From Pseudomonas sp. BBP2017 (GTDB taxonomy: Bacteria > Pseudomonadota > Gammaproteobacteria > Pseudomonadales > Pseudomonadaceae), in NCBI RefSeq assembly GCF_003024385.1, contig NZ_PVZN01000008.1, forward strand, positions 62,001-126,000: DNA of 64,000 bases, written 5' to 3'. The notes below the pieces were generated by a model. That model searched no databases, was not told the DNA's origin, and saw only the letters and a program-made list of their open reading frames with translations. Below, piece by piece: positions 43,977-52,895 of the stretch; positions within the stretch are counted from its first letter, which is position 1, and every line of letters begins with the position of its first letter. The position numbers were made by a program, and so were the translations under genes.

Positions 43977-45830
43977 ATGAAGCTCTATCGCCTTACCCCG
44001 CTCCTGCTCTGCCTGCCTACCCCCCTGCTGGCCGAGCCCATCGACCGCGACAACGCCCTGAAGCTGCCCGACACCCTGATCAGCGCCAACCGCCAGGTCG
44101 AGGACCGCACCCAATCGAGTGCCGCCAACACGGTGTTTACCCGCGATGACATCGATCGCCTGCAGCCGTCCAGCGTCACCGACCTGCTGACTCGCGTGCC
44201 GGGCGTACAGGTTTCGCGCACTGGCGGTCGCGGCAGCCTGCCCGGCATCTACATTCGCGGCACCAAGTCGGCCCAGAGCCTGGTGCTGGTCGACGGTGTG
44301 CGCATCGCCAACACCTCCTCCGGCGATAGTGGCCTGCAGTTCCTGAACATCGATCAGATCGAGCGTGTCGAGGTGCTTCGTGGTTCGCGTTCGGCCATCT
44401 ATGGCAGCGATGCGATTGGTGGGGTGATTCAGATCTTCACCCGCCGCGCCAGCAAACCCGGCCTGCAACCACGCCTGCATCTGGGCGCCGGCAGCAACCA
44501 GACCTGGCAACGCGATGTCGGTCTGTCGGGCGGTAGTGATCAGACCCGTTTCAACCTCGCTGCCGGCCTGGAAGAAAGCGCCGGCATCAATGCGACCCGC
44601 GAGTCCTTCCCGGCCAACGCCGATCACGACACCTATCGCAACAAGAGCCTGAGCCTGAACCTCAGCCATGTCGCCAGCGATTCTCTGGAACTGGGCCTGA
44701 AACTGCTCGATAGCTGGGGCCGCAGCGAATACGACAACCTGTTTGGCGATGGCAGCCAGCCCTATACCGATTTCAACGTCAGCAGCCTTGGCACCTATGC
44801 CGACGCACAGCTCAGCGAAGCCTGGCATTCGCGCCTGGAACTGAGCCACAGCGAGAACCGCGACACAAAGCGCGACTCATTGCAGCCTGGCGGTAGCGAG
44901 TTCAACACCTACCGCGACGCGATCAACTGGCAGAACGACCTCAGCCTCAATGAGCGCAGCAACCTGTTGCTGGGTGGCGACTGGTACCAGGATCGCTTGC
45001 ACACAAGCAGCCCGCTTAACGAAGACAGCCGCTGGAACCGCGCCGCCTTCGTACAACATCGCTACAAGGGCGAAACCTTCTCCACCGAAGTCGGCGTGCG
45101 CCGTGACCAGAACCAGCAGTTCGGCAGCCAGAACAGCTGGAGCGCCAGCCTCACCTTGCCGGTCAGCACAAGCAACGACCTGCTGCTGTCCTACAGTGAG
45201 GGCTTGCGCGCTCCGACCTTCAACGACCTCTACTACCCGGACTTCAGCAATCCCGAGCTCAAGCCTGAGCGCTCGAAAAGCTATGAGCTGCAGTGGCGCA
45301 GCCAACTAAGTGAGAGCACTCGCCTGGAGACTTCGCTGTACCGTACAGACCTTCGCAACGCGATTGTCTACGGCACCAACTACATTCCACACAACGTAGG
45401 TTCGGCAAGGATCAATGGCTTCGAGGCCAGCCTGCACCAGCACTGGTTTGGCTGGCAAAGCACACTCGGCCTGTCGCTGATCGACCCCCGCGACCGTGAC
45501 TCCGGCCACACCCTTGAGCGCCGTGCCCGCCGCACCTTGAGCCTGGACCTGGACCGGCAGTTTGATCGCCTGGGCCTGGGCGCCAGCTGGCAAGCGGTCA
45601 GTAGCAGTTACGCCGATCCGGAAAATCATAGGAGGCTCAGCGGCTATGGTTTGTTCGGTTTGCGCAGTAGCTGGACGCTCAGCCGCGAAATTCGTCTTGA
45701 GTTAAAGGCCGAAAACCTGCTGAACAAGGCCTATAGCCGCGCTCAGTACAGCTACGCTGGCGGGTTCGCTGACTACCGCGAAGAAGGCCGCACCTGGCTG
45801 CTTGGCATCACCTGGACACCGGCGCTTTAG
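43977..45830 (+). CDS. btuB: TonB-dependent vitamin B12 outer-membrane receptor
   Basis: 617-residue outer-membrane barrel that imports cobalamins with TonB. Signal peptide LTPLLLCLPTPLLAEP, TonB box DTLISANRQVE, plug domain with PGVQVSRTGGRGSLPGIYIRG, then the barrel ending in WLLGITWTPAL (no terminal Phe). The start at 43977 follows only 15 bases after a REP hairpin and no cobalamin riboswitch fits in the gap. It overlaps btuF tail to tail by 23 bases. It supplies B12 that EutBC and other enzymes need. Confidence 0.93.
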   Translation: MKLYRLTPLLLCLPTPLLAEPIDRDNALKLPDTLISANRQVEDRTQSSAANTVFTRDDIDRLQPSSVTDLLTRVPGVQVSRTGGRGSLPGIYIRGTKSAQSLVLVDGVRIANTSSGDSGLQFLNIDQIERVEVLRGSRSAIYGSDAIGGVIQIFTRRASKPGLQPRLHLGAGSNQTWQRDVGLSGGSDQTRFNLAAGLEESAGINATRESFPANADHDTYRNKSLSLNLSHVASDSLELGLKLLDSWGRSEYDNLFGDGSQPYTDFNVSSLGTYADAQLSEAWHSRLELSHSENRDTKRDSLQPGGSEFNTYRDAINWQNDLSLNERSNLLLGGDWYQDRLHTSSPLNEDSRWNRAAFVQHRYKGETFSTEVGVRRDQNQQFGSQNSWSASLTLPVSTSNDLLLSYSEGLRAPTFNDLYYPDFSNPELKPERSKSYELQWRSQLSESTRLETSLYRTDLRNAIVYGTNYIPHNVGSARINGFEASLHQHWFGWQSTLGLSLIDPRDRDSGHTLERRARRTLSLDLDRQFDRLGLGASWQAVSSSYADPENHRRLSGYGLFGLRSSWTLSREIRLELKAENLLNKAYSRAQYSYAGGFADYREEGRTWLLGITWTPAL

Positions 45831-46617
45831 CGTCGAGCACCTGACACAACCGCGCTGTCGCCTCGATCATCTGCCCGCTGGGCCGTTCCAGACCTTTATC
45901 CGGCACCAGCAGCAACCGCCCATTGCGCACGGCATCGACCTGCGGCCAGGCCTTCCAGGCGTCAAGCTGGGCCTGGTCGCTGGCGAGGATCACCTGGGGA
46001 TCACGCAACAGCACCGACTCCAGGTTCACCTGCGGTGCAGGCACCTTGAGCTCGGCGAACACATTGCTCGCGCCGCACACCGCCAGGGCATCGCTGACGA
46101 TCTGGCCGCCACCGACGGTGTACAAAGGTTTGTCCCACACCTGGTAGAACACCCTTAGCGGCTGTTCACGATGATACTGCGCACGGAGCTTCTGCAATTG
46201 CTCACGCAGCTGCAACGCACGCGTTCGCCCTTGCTCGGCGCGCCCCAGTTGCACGCCGATGGCCTCAATCTGTTCGATCAACTCATCGATGCCGTGAGGT
46301 TCGGCGGTGTAGGTAGCGATACCCAGACGCTTGAGCTGATCACGCTGGGCCGCCGGGACGCTGCCCGGCCAGAGCAGCAACAGATCAGGCTTGAGACTGA
46401 GCAGCCGCTCCATGTCGATCTGGCCATAACGCCCGACCGAAGGCACCTGGGCCACGGCGGCAGGACGCTCACCACCGTCGAGCATGCCCACCAGCAGATC
46501 AGTGGCGTGCAGTTCGACAATGATTTCCGAGAGCGAGGGGGCCAGGCTGACCACTCGCGAAGCAGCCGCCAGTGGCGCAGCCAATACCAGCAACACCAGT
46601 AGCAGAATGCCGCGCAT
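45808..46617 (-). CDS. btuF: Cobalamin ABC transporter substrate-binding protein
   Basis: Periplasmic binding protein that hands B12 to an ABC permease. 269 residues from the ATG at 46617: signal LLLVLLVLAAPLAAAS, then the SRVVSLAPSLSEII start and YTVGGGQIVSDALAVCGASNVF typical of BtuF/FepB-like cluster A proteins. An ATG 38 codons upstream is in frame but inside the neighbouring gene. It overlaps the small membrane-protein gene upstream and btuB downstream. The transporter btuCD is not in the window. Confidence 0.9.
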   Translation of the reverse strand: MRGILLLVLLVLAAPLAAASRVVSLAPSLSEIIVELHATDLLVGMLDGGERPAAVAQVPSVGRYGQIDMERLLSLKPDLLLLWPGSVPAAQRDQLKRLGIATYTAEPHGIDELIEQIEAIGVQLGRAEQGRTRALQLREQLQKLRAQYHREQPLRVFYQVWDKPLYTVGGGQIVSDALAVCGASNVFAELKVPAPQVNLESVLLRDPQVILASDQAQLDAWKAWPQVDAVRNGRLLLVPDKGLERPSGQMIEATARLCQVLDAKAPVSR

Positions 46618-47036
46618 CAGCCGAGCTGACGCGGGATACGGTAGAGGTAGAACAGGACCAGGCTGGAGATCGCCAGAAGGATCTGCGGCACCGCTTCCAG
46701 GCCGACGAACACCGACAACGCCGATATCCATGCTGGCAGGCAGGCGAACAGCATGCCCAGGCGCCGGACTCGCGCCAGTTCGATCCAGGCAGCAGACTCG
46801 GCGTCACTGTCGAGGGCTTTCTGGGTAGCGATCAGCGCCCGCTTGTAGGCACCAAAGCGCGACAGACTGAGGAACATCGAGGCCACACCGGCGATAAACA
46901 TCGGCATGGCCAGGATCGGAATCAATGCCCGCAGATCAGCAAAGGCCCAGGCCAACACCAGCAACGGCGCCAACGCCACCGCCAGGTACTGCCACCAGGC
47001 AAGCTCGAGGCGACGGCGAACCTGGGCGCGGGTCAC
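46617..47036 (-). CDS. Small four-span membrane protein, unknown function
   Basis: 139 residues with four hydrophobic segments ([67 protein letters not shown]) separated by a charged loop. Often labelled MFS transporter in Pseudomonas, but it is far too short to be one. It overlaps ribA and btuF on both sides, forming a ribA-(this)-btuF unit, which hints at a vitamin-related role, though nothing in the sequence proves it. Confidence 0.8.
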   Translation of the reverse strand: MTRAQVRRRLELAWWQYLAVALAPLLVLAWAFADLRALIPILAMPMFIAGVASMFLSLSRFGAYKRALIATQKALDSDAESAAWIELARVRRLGMLFACLPAWISALSVFVGLEAVPQILLAISSLVLFYLYRIPRQLG

Positions 47037-47650
47037 GCCCGACCGGCCTCGCCCTGGTGTTCGTTGCCCATCATGTGGCCGAGCTTGCCAGCCTTGGTGG
47101 CCAGGTAATGCTTGTTGTGCGGATTGTGACCGGTGTGCAGCGGCACTCGCTCGGCTACCGGGATGCCCATGCCGGTCAGCGCCTTGACCTTGCGCGGGTT
47201 GTTGGTCATCAGTCGCAGCGACTTGACCCCCAGGTGCTCAAGCATCGGCTGGCACATGCCGTAGTCACGCTGGTCGGCGGCAAAGCCCAGGCGTTCGTTG
47301 GCCTCGACGGTGTCGGCACCACCATCCTGCAGCTCGTAAGCGCGGATTTTGTTCAACAGACCAATGCCACGGCCTTCCTGACGCAGGTACAACAATACCC
47401 CACGGCCTTCGCGAGCGATGGCCTGCAGGGCAGCCTCAAGCTGCGAACCGCAGTCGCAACGCTGGCTGAACAAAGCATCGCCAGTCAGGCATTCGGAATG
47501 CAGGCGCCCGAGCACCGGTTGCCCATCGGCAATATCACCCAGGCTGAGCACGACGTGCTCGCGGCCAGTGGCTTCGTCGAGAAAACCATGCATGGTGAAA
47601 GTCGCAAACGGGGTAGGCAGCTTGGAAGCGGCAACAAAGACGACGGGCAC
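47033..47650 (-). CDS. ribA: GTP cyclohydrolase II
   Basis: Opens GTP to the first intermediate of riboflavin synthesis. 205 residues with the zinc Cys triad C54, C65, C67 in [17 protein letters not shown] and the QEGRGIGL motif. The start is GTG with AGGAG 7 bases upstream. Because the C-terminal half of RibBA in this window lacks these cysteines, RibA is probably the only working GTP cyclohydrolase II. A weak promoter-like TACAAT lies upstream in the 113-base gap. Confidence 0.97.
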   Translation of the reverse strand: MPVVFVAASKLPTPFATFTMHGFLDEATGREHVVLSLGDIADGQPVLGRLHSECLTGDALFSQRCDCGSQLEAALQAIAREGRGVLLYLRQEGRGIGLLNKIRAYELQDGGADTVEANERLGFAADQRDYGMCQPMLEHLGVKSLRLMTNNPRKVKALTGMGIPVAERVPLHTGHNPHNKHYLATKAGKLGHMMGNEHQGEAGRA

Positions 47651-47763
47651 TTTGTGCTCCTGATCTGAAAGCTTGAAGAATAAAGTGAGCCGATTGTATC
47701 AGTATGTGGACGGGCTGCTCAGGTCGAATCTTTGCTCAAACCCATCGATAGATACGATTTTTC

Positions 47764-48519
47764 CTACTTCAGGTGCCCTTTCTCATCGAACGGATAGGGC
47801 TGGGACCAGTGGCTGAAAATCTCGCGCAACTCGCCGGTGGCGACCAGCTTTTCCATTCGCCGGTCAAACAGCTCCTTGAGTGCCCGGCCTTTTTCGGTCT
47901 TGCCAAAGGCCAGGTACAGCGGCAGTTCGGCAATGTGCGTGCTGCGAAACCTGTGGCGCTCACCTTCTGCCGCCTGGTCCAGAACGTATTCGACTTCAGT
48001 CTGCGCATCGATGTAGAAATCCACACGTCCGCGCTCAAGCATCGGCAAGATCCCTTCCCGCCGTTGCACCTCACGGTATTCACCGACATTGGGCAGGTAG
48101 TCCTGATAGTCGTAGCCGCGCACCCAGGAAAGCTTGAACTGCGCCAGGTTCTGCGGGGTCGGCACAGGCTTGCTGGCAAGGCTCAGGGCATAGATATGGT
48201 CGGTATCGAAATTCCACCGCGGGTAGAGATTGTCGGTGTTTTCTTCGTGATAGGAGCCGACCCAGGCATCGGCCTCACCGCGCTTGACCAAGCCAATGGC
48301 ACGGCTGTACGGCACGCTGGATATCACCACCCTGACCCCGGCCGGCTCGAATACCTTGCGCAGAATGTCCCAGGCGATGCCCGTGCCGTCGGCGTTGGTG
48401 TAATCCTCCCAACGCTCACTGGCCAGTCGAACCTGCTTGGGCACCTCGATGGTCTCGCTGGCGTGAACACCGTTGGCGACCAGCGCCAATATCATCAGGA
48501 CCACTCGCCATCCATGCAT
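47764..48519 (-). CDS. Periplasmic amino-acid-type substrate-binding protein
   Basis: 251 residues: signal MHGWRVVLMILALVANGVHAS, then a SBP_bac_3 (PBPb) domain with WDILRKVFEPAGVRVVISSVPYSRAI (read in parts) and a conserved ligand-binding Arg/Asp pattern. No transporter genes adjoin, as is common for this family of orphan solute-binding proteins in Pseudomonas; a sensory or redundant transport role is possible. It lies between pgpA and ribA on the same strand. Confidence 0.85.
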   Translation of the reverse strand: MHGWRVVLMILALVANGVHASETIEVPKQVRLASERWEDYTNADGTGIAWDILRKVFEPAGVRVVISSVPYSRAIGLVKRGEADAWVGSYHEENTDNLYPRWNFDTDHIYALSLASKPVPTPQNLAQFKLSWVRGYDYQDYLPNVGEYREVQRREGILPMLERGRVDFYIDAQTEVEYVLDQAAEGERHRFRSTHIAELPLYLAFGKTEKGRALKELFDRRMEKLVATGELREIFSHWSQPYPFDEKGHLK

Positions 48520-48531
48520 CCTACGACTCCC

Positions 48532-49035
48532 TTATGTGACACTCCATACCAGCACCTGCATACCCAGCCAAGCGAAGACGCCCGCCAGCACATCGTCAAG
48601 CATGATACCGACACCGCCATGCACATGGCGGTCAACCCAGCGAATCGGCCAGGGTTTGAGGATGTCAAAAAAGCGGAACATCAGAAAGCCCGCCAACAGC
48701 CATTGCCAGCCTTCAGGGACCAACCACAGGGTGATCCACATGCCGACCATCTCGTCCCAGACAATGCCTTCATGGTCATGAACACGCAAGTCATCGGCAA
48801 CCTTGCCACACAACCAGAAGCCGAACAGCATGGTCAGGCCGAGCATTAGCCAATAGCCCCAATCAGGCAACATCTGCCATAACGGGATAAACGGCAAAGC
48901 GACCAGCGAGCCCCAGGTCCCTGGCGCTTTGGGCAAGGTCCCGGAGCCAAAGCCGAATGCGAGAAAGTGCCACGGATTGCGCCAGACCGACGGCGGAACG
49001 TTCTCCGCAGGCACCTGATTGGGGTGATCGGTCAC
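48532..49035 (-). CDS. pgpA: Phosphatidylglycerophosphatase A
   Basis: Membrane phosphatase that converts phosphatidylglycerophosphate to phosphatidylglycerol. 167 residues with FGSGTLPKAPGTWGSLVALP and IVWDEMVGMWITLW, and the family's acidic residues, plus hydrophobic spans. Its ATG overlaps the thiL stop (ATGA). Downstream of the thiL-nusB-rib cluster, as in P. aeruginosa. Confidence 0.95.
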   Translation of the reverse strand: MTDHPNQVPAENVPPSVWRNPWHFLAFGFGSGTLPKAPGTWGSLVALPFIPLWQMLPDWGYWLMLGLTMLFGFWLCGKVADDLRVHDHEGIVWDEMVGMWITLWLVPEGWQWLLAGFLMFRFFDILKPWPIRWVDRHVHGGVGIMLDDVLAGVFAWLGMQVLVWSVT

Positions 49036-49997
49036 GGTTGCTCCCTAAAATGTTGATAGCCCCGGATTGTCGGGGTGATGTCCTGCCCCTGGCCGTCCAC
49101 CAGGCTGACGCCAGCGCCAGTGTCTGCACGCCCCACCACATGGATCGGCCAACCCGCGGCCAGCAGTGGCGCCAGTTCGGCTTCAGGCAAGGTGAAGGCC
49201 AGTACATAGTCGTCGCCGCCGGCCAGCGCGGCTTGCTGGGCGCCTTGATTACCAAAGAATGCTCGCAGCGCAGCAGACAGCGGTAGCCGATCCAGCTCAA
49301 CCTGCAGCGATACCTGCGAGGCCTTGGCGATATGCCCGCAGTCGGCCAACAGGCCATCGGAGATATCCAGCGCCGCTGTCGCCTTGCCGCGCAGCGCCTG
49401 CCCCAGGGCAAGCTGCGGCTGCGGCGACCAGTAATGCGCGAGCAACGGTTCGGCCACGGCAGGTTCGGCCTGGCGCTGGCCGAGCACCAAGGGCAAGGCG
49501 CCGGCGGCATTGCCCAGCTCGCCGCCGACACACAGCAGGTCGCCGGCGCGGGCGCCACTGCGGGTCAGCGCCTGGCCGGCCGGCACACGGCCGAACACGG
49601 TCATGGTCAGGCTCAAGGGCCCGCGACTGGTATCGCCACCAATCAGGCTGAGTCGGCAAGTCTGAGCCATCTGGTTCAGCCCACGGGCATAAGCCTGCAG
49701 CCAGTCGGCGCACACTTCTGGCAGGGTCAGGGCAAGGGTAAAGCCGATGGGTGTGGCACCCATGGCAGCCAGATCACTGGCAGCGACGGCCAGCGAACGC
49801 TGACCGAGCAGAAAAGGATCGCAGACAGCCGGGAAATGCACCCCGGCCACCAGCGTGTCGGTGGAGATCGCCAGCTGTTCGCCAGGCGCCAGGCTGAGCA
49901 AGGCACAATCGTCGCCAATGCCCAGCGCAACCGCTTCGCCGCCTTGCGCGCAGGGCGCAGCGGCGAAGTAATGACGAATCAGCTCGAACTCACCCAT
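49032..49997 (-). CDS. thiL: Thiamine-monophosphate kinase
   Basis: Phosphorylates thiamine monophosphate to the active diphosphate. 321 residues from the ATG at 49997 (MGEFELIRHYF); a TTG two codons earlier is also in frame. The AIR synthase-like fold is shown by GIGDDCALL near the N-terminus, STDTLVAGVHF and ALDISDGLLADCGHI. The cofactor is used by Dxs in the same window. Coupled to pgpA and next to nusB. Confidence 0.96.
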   Translation of the reverse strand: MGEFELIRHYFAAAPCAQGGEAVALGIGDDCALLSLAPGEQLAISTDTLVAGVHFPAVCDPFLLGQRSLAVAASDLAAMGATPIGFTLALTLPEVCADWLQAYARGLNQMAQTCRLSLIGGDTSRGPLSLTMTVFGRVPAGQALTRSGARAGDLLCVGGELGNAAGALPLVLGQRQAEPAVAEPLLAHYWSPQPQLALGQALRGKATAALDISDGLLADCGHIAKASQVSLQVELDRLPLSAALRAFFGNQGAQQAALAGGDDYVLAFTLPEAELAPLLAAGWPIHVVGRADTGAGVSLVDGQGQDITPTIRGYQHFREQP

Positions 49998-50015
49998 TGG
50001 CAATCAGCGCCGCAA

Positions 50016-50516
50016 TCAGCGCTTGAACGCCTTTACTTCGGCTTCACGCAGCCGTGGAGCCAGCTTGTCGAGCACGCCGTTGACGAACTTGTGGCCGTCG
50101 GTGGCGCCAAACACTTTGGCCAGCTCGACACCTTCATTGATGACGACGCGGTACGGCACGTCAGCGCGCATCATGAACTCCCAGGTGGACAGGCGCAGCA
50201 CCGCCAGCTCAACCGGATCGAGCTCTTCAAGGGCCAGGTCCAGGCACGGCTTCAGTGCTTCGTCGATCTCGACTTTCTTCGCAGGAACCCCGTGCAGGAT
50301 TTCGCGGAAATAGGCACCGTCGACATCGGTGAAATCGTTATCGACCCGGAACTGCGCTTCGATCTCGTTCAGCGACTGCCGGGCCATGTGCCATTGATAC
50401 AGGGCCTGAGTCGCGAGCTGACGGGCTTCGCGACGCTTGGCGCTCTTCGATGGTTTGCCAGCATCCGCAGGTTTTGGATCGCGCGGGTTGAAACGATCGC
50501 TTTCGTCGCTAATCAC
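50016..50516 (-). CDS. nusB: Transcription antitermination factor NusB
   Basis: Binds boxA with NusE/S10 to promote rRNA antitermination. 166 residues: [18 protein letters not shown] at the N-terminus after a charged, Pro-rich tail and the helical core with [19 protein letters not shown] and [15 protein letters not shown]. The N-terminal ~25 residues exceed the E. coli protein, usual for Pseudomonas. Its start overlaps the ribH stop (ATGA). Confidence 0.96.
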   Translation of the reverse strand: MISDESDRFNPRDPKPADAGKPSKSAKRREARQLATQALYQWHMARQSLNEIEAQFRVDNDFTDVDGAYFREILHGVPAKKVEIDEALKPCLDLALEELDPVELAVLRLSTWEFMMRADVPYRVVINEGVELAKVFGATDGHKFVNGVLDKLAPRLREAEVKAFKR

Positions 50517-50989
50517 TTGGCCTCCAACTGCGCCAGCAGGCTGACCATTTCCAGAGCGGACAGGGCAGCTTCGGCACCCTTGTTGCCGGCTTTGGTGCCG
50601 GAACGCTCAATGGCCTGTTCGATAGAATCGACCGTCAGGACACCGAAGGCGACCGGTACGCCGAACTCCATGGACACCTGGGCCAGGCCCTTGGTGCACT
50701 CGCCCGCTACGTATTCGAAGTGCGGGGTACCACCACGGATCACCGCGCCCAGGGCGATGATCGCGGCGTATTCGCTTTGCTGGGCGACTTTCTGTGCTAC
50801 CAGCGGGATTTCAAAGGCACCCGGGGCACGGATGATGGTGATGTCGCTCTCGCTCACACCATGGCGAACCAGGGTATCAACAGCACCGCTAACCAGGCTT
50901 TCAACGACAAAGCTGTTAAAGCGGCCAACCACCAAAGCATAGCGACCTTTGGGGGCAATGAAGGTACCTTCGATGGTCTTCAGGGTCAT
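50513..50989 (-). CDS. ribH: 6,7-dimethyl-8-ribityllumazine synthase
   Basis: Penultimate step of riboflavin synthesis. 158 residues, with [51 protein letters not shown] and [17 protein letters not shown], the full family set. The gene is 88 bases from ribBA, with a GC-rich hairpin in that gap, and overlaps nusB. Confidence 0.97.
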   Translation of the reverse strand: MTLKTIEGTFIAPKGRYALVVGRFNSFVVESLVSGAVDTLVRHGVSESDITIIRAPGAFEIPLVAQKVAQQSEYAAIIALGAVIRGGTPHFEYVAGECTKGLAQVSMEFGVPVAFGVLTVDSIEQAIERSGTKAGNKGAEAALSALEMVSLLAQLEAK

Positions 50990-51013
50990 TGCACAGTTCT
51001 CATCTTAAAGAGC

Positions 51014-51034
51014 CAGGCCGCAAAGGGCGGCCTG
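51014..51034 (-). terminator. Hairpin between ribBA and ribH
   Basis: CAGGCCGC-AAAGG-GCGGCCTG, 8-bp perfect stem in the 88-base gap. No real T-run (GGCTCTTTAAG on the minus strand), so it may only attenuate. Confidence 0.5.
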
Positions 51035-51077
51035 TGAGGGTTTGGGACACGAATGGCAGCGCGACAAACCGCCTGCT

Positions 51078-52169
51078 TTATTCGGAGGGCACGTATTCTA
51101 CAACTTCCAGATCGAATCCGGATATCGCATTGAACTTCATTGGCGAACTCATCAGGCGCATTTTGCGTACGCCCAGGTCGCGCAGGATCTGCGAACCGGC
51201 ACCGACGGTGCTGTAAGTGGTCGGGGTTTTCGCCGGCGCGGCGTCGGCGCTTTCGCGGATGTGCGCCAGCAGCACGTCGCCTTCCAGCGGGTGCCCAAGC
51301 AGCAGCACGACACCGCTGCCGGCCTCGGCAACCGCGCTCATGGCGGCGCGCAGGCTCCAGCGCCCCGGTTGCTTGACCATCAGCAGGTCGCGCAGCGGGT
51401 CCATGTTGTGCACGCGCACCAGGGTCGGTTCTTCAGCACAGATGTTGCCCAGGGTCAGGGCCATGTGCACGTCACCTTCAACCGAATCGCGGTAGGTCAC
51501 CAGGTTGAAACTGCCCAGTTCGCTGTCCAGCGGCTGCTCGGAAATCCGCTGAATGGTACGTTCGTGGATCATCCGGTAGTGGATCAGGTCGGCGATGGTG
51601 CCGATCTTGATGCCATGCTCGGCGGCAAATACTTCCAGTTCCGGGCGACGCGACATGGTGCCGTCGTCGTTCATCACTTCGCAGATCACCCCGCTCGGCT
51701 CGAACCCGGCCATGCGCGCTAGGTCGCAGGCAGCTTCGGTATGGCCGGCACGGGCCAGAGTGCCACCAGGCTGCGCCATCAACGGGAAGATGTGGCCGGG
51801 GCTGACGATATCTTCAGCCTTGGCATCACGGGCCGCAGCCGCTTGCACGGTGCGCGCGCGGTCAGCGGCGGAGATACCGGTGGTCACGCCTTCGGCGGCT
51901 TCGATCGATACGGTGAACTTGGTACCGAAACCCGAACCGTTGCGCGGTGCCATCAGTGGCAGCTTGAGCGTTTCGCAGCGCTCGCGCGACATCGGCATGC
52001 AGATCAGGCCACGGGCGTGCTTGGCCATGAAGTTGATGTGTTCGGCCTTGCAGCACTCGGCGGCCATGATCAGGTCGCCTTCGTTCTCGCGGTCTTCGTC
52101 ATCCATGAGGATGACCATTTTGCCCTGGCGGATGTCTTCAACCAGTTCTTCGATGCTGTTGAGCGCCAC
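51078..52169 (-). CDS. ribBA: 3,4-dihydroxy-2-butanone 4-phosphate synthase with degenerate GTP cyclohydrolase II domain
   Basis: 363 residues. The N-terminal ~205 residues are an intact RibB: DDEDRENEGDLI acid loop, VLLRPGHIFPL-type (VSPGHIFPLMAQPGG) and TGISAADRARTV. The C-terminal ~155 residues resemble RibA, but where RibA has the ECLTGD...RCDCG zinc motif this reads NMDPLRDLLMVKQPGRWS, without any of the cysteines. Hence this half is unlikely to open GTP; the stand-alone RibA does that. The pattern is frequent in proteobacteria. It follows ribE by 18 bases. Confidence 0.95.
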   Translation of the reverse strand: MALNSIEELVEDIRQGKMVILMDDEDRENEGDLIMAAECCKAEHINFMAKHARGLICMPMSRERCETLKLPLMAPRNGSGFGTKFTVSIEAAEGVTTGISAADRARTVQAAAARDAKAEDIVSPGHIFPLMAQPGGTLARAGHTEAACDLARMAGFEPSGVICEVMNDDGTMSRRPELEVFAAEHGIKIGTIADLIHYRMIHERTIQRISEQPLDSELGSFNLVTYRDSVEGDVHMALTLGNICAEEPTLVRVHNMDPLRDLLMVKQPGRWSLRAAMSAVAEAGSGVVLLLGHPLEGDVLLAHIRESADAAPAKTPTTYSTVGAGSQILRDLGVRKMRLMSSPMKFNAISGFDLEVVEYVPSE

Positions 52170-52187
52170 GCGGCACCCCCTTTCAGA

Positions 52188-52853
52188 TCAGGATTTCAGG
52201 TAGCCGTTGGCGGCCAGGAAACTTTCGGTAATGCCGCTGCCGGCGCTCGGCTCGGCGGCTTTGTCACCCAGCAGCAGACGCTCCAGGTAACGGGCCAGCA
52301 GGTCGACCTCAAGGTTGACCCGACGACCGGGACGGTAGTCGGCCATGATGGTTTCGGCCAGGGTATGCGGGACGATGGTCAACTCGAACTCGGCGCCATC
52401 GACGACGTTCACCGTCAGGCTGGTGCCATCGACGGTGATCGAGCCCTTGTGGGCAATGTACTTGGCCAGCTCCTTGGGTGCACGAATGCGGAACTGGATG
52501 GCACGGGCGTTATCGCTGCGCGACACCACTTCGCCGACACCGTCGACGTGACCGCTGACCAGGTGACCGCCGAGGCGGGTGGTCGGCGTCAGGGCCTTTT
52601 CCAGGTTGACCCGGCTGCCGCTCTTGAGGTCGTCAAAGGCGGTGCAGTCCAGCGTTTCACGGCTGACGTCAGCCCAGAAGCCATCGCCAGGCAGCTCGAC
52701 CGCGGTCAGGCACACACCATTGACGGCGATGCTGTCGCCCAGTTTGACGTCGCCCAGGTCGAGCTTGCCGGTTTCGACATAAACCCGCACATCGCCACCT
52801 TTGGGCGTCAGCGAGCGGATACTGCCGATGGATTCGATGATGCCAGTGAACAT
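52188..52853 (-). CDS. ribE: Riboflavin synthase alpha subunit
   Basis: Dismutates two lumazine molecules to riboflavin. 221 residues in two homologous lumazine-binding halves: MFTGIIESIGSIRSL...GDSIAVNGVCLTAVEL and LGGHLVSGHVDGVGEV...GSITVDGTSLTVNVV. Nothing unusual. It lies 42 bases after ribD and 18 before ribBA. Called ribC in P. aeruginosa nomenclature. Confidence 0.97.
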   Translation of the reverse strand: MFTGIIESIGSIRSLTPKGGDVRVYVETGKLDLGDVKLGDSIAVNGVCLTAVELPGDGFWADVSRETLDCTAFDDLKSGSRVNLEKALTPTTRLGGHLVSGHVDGVGEVVSRSDNARAIQFRIRAPKELAKYIAHKGSITVDGTSLTVNVVDGAEFELTIVPHTLAETIMADYRPGRRVNLEVDLLARYLERLLLGDKAAEPSAGSGITESFLAANGYLKS

Positions 52854-52895
52854 GAGTCCTCCTCGAGAACAAGGCTGCGCGTGGCTAGCCTGGAA

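Noticed and set aside
46617..47036. MFS transporter
   Set aside because: 139 residues and four spans cannot form a 12-span MFS protein; kept as a membrane protein of unknown function.
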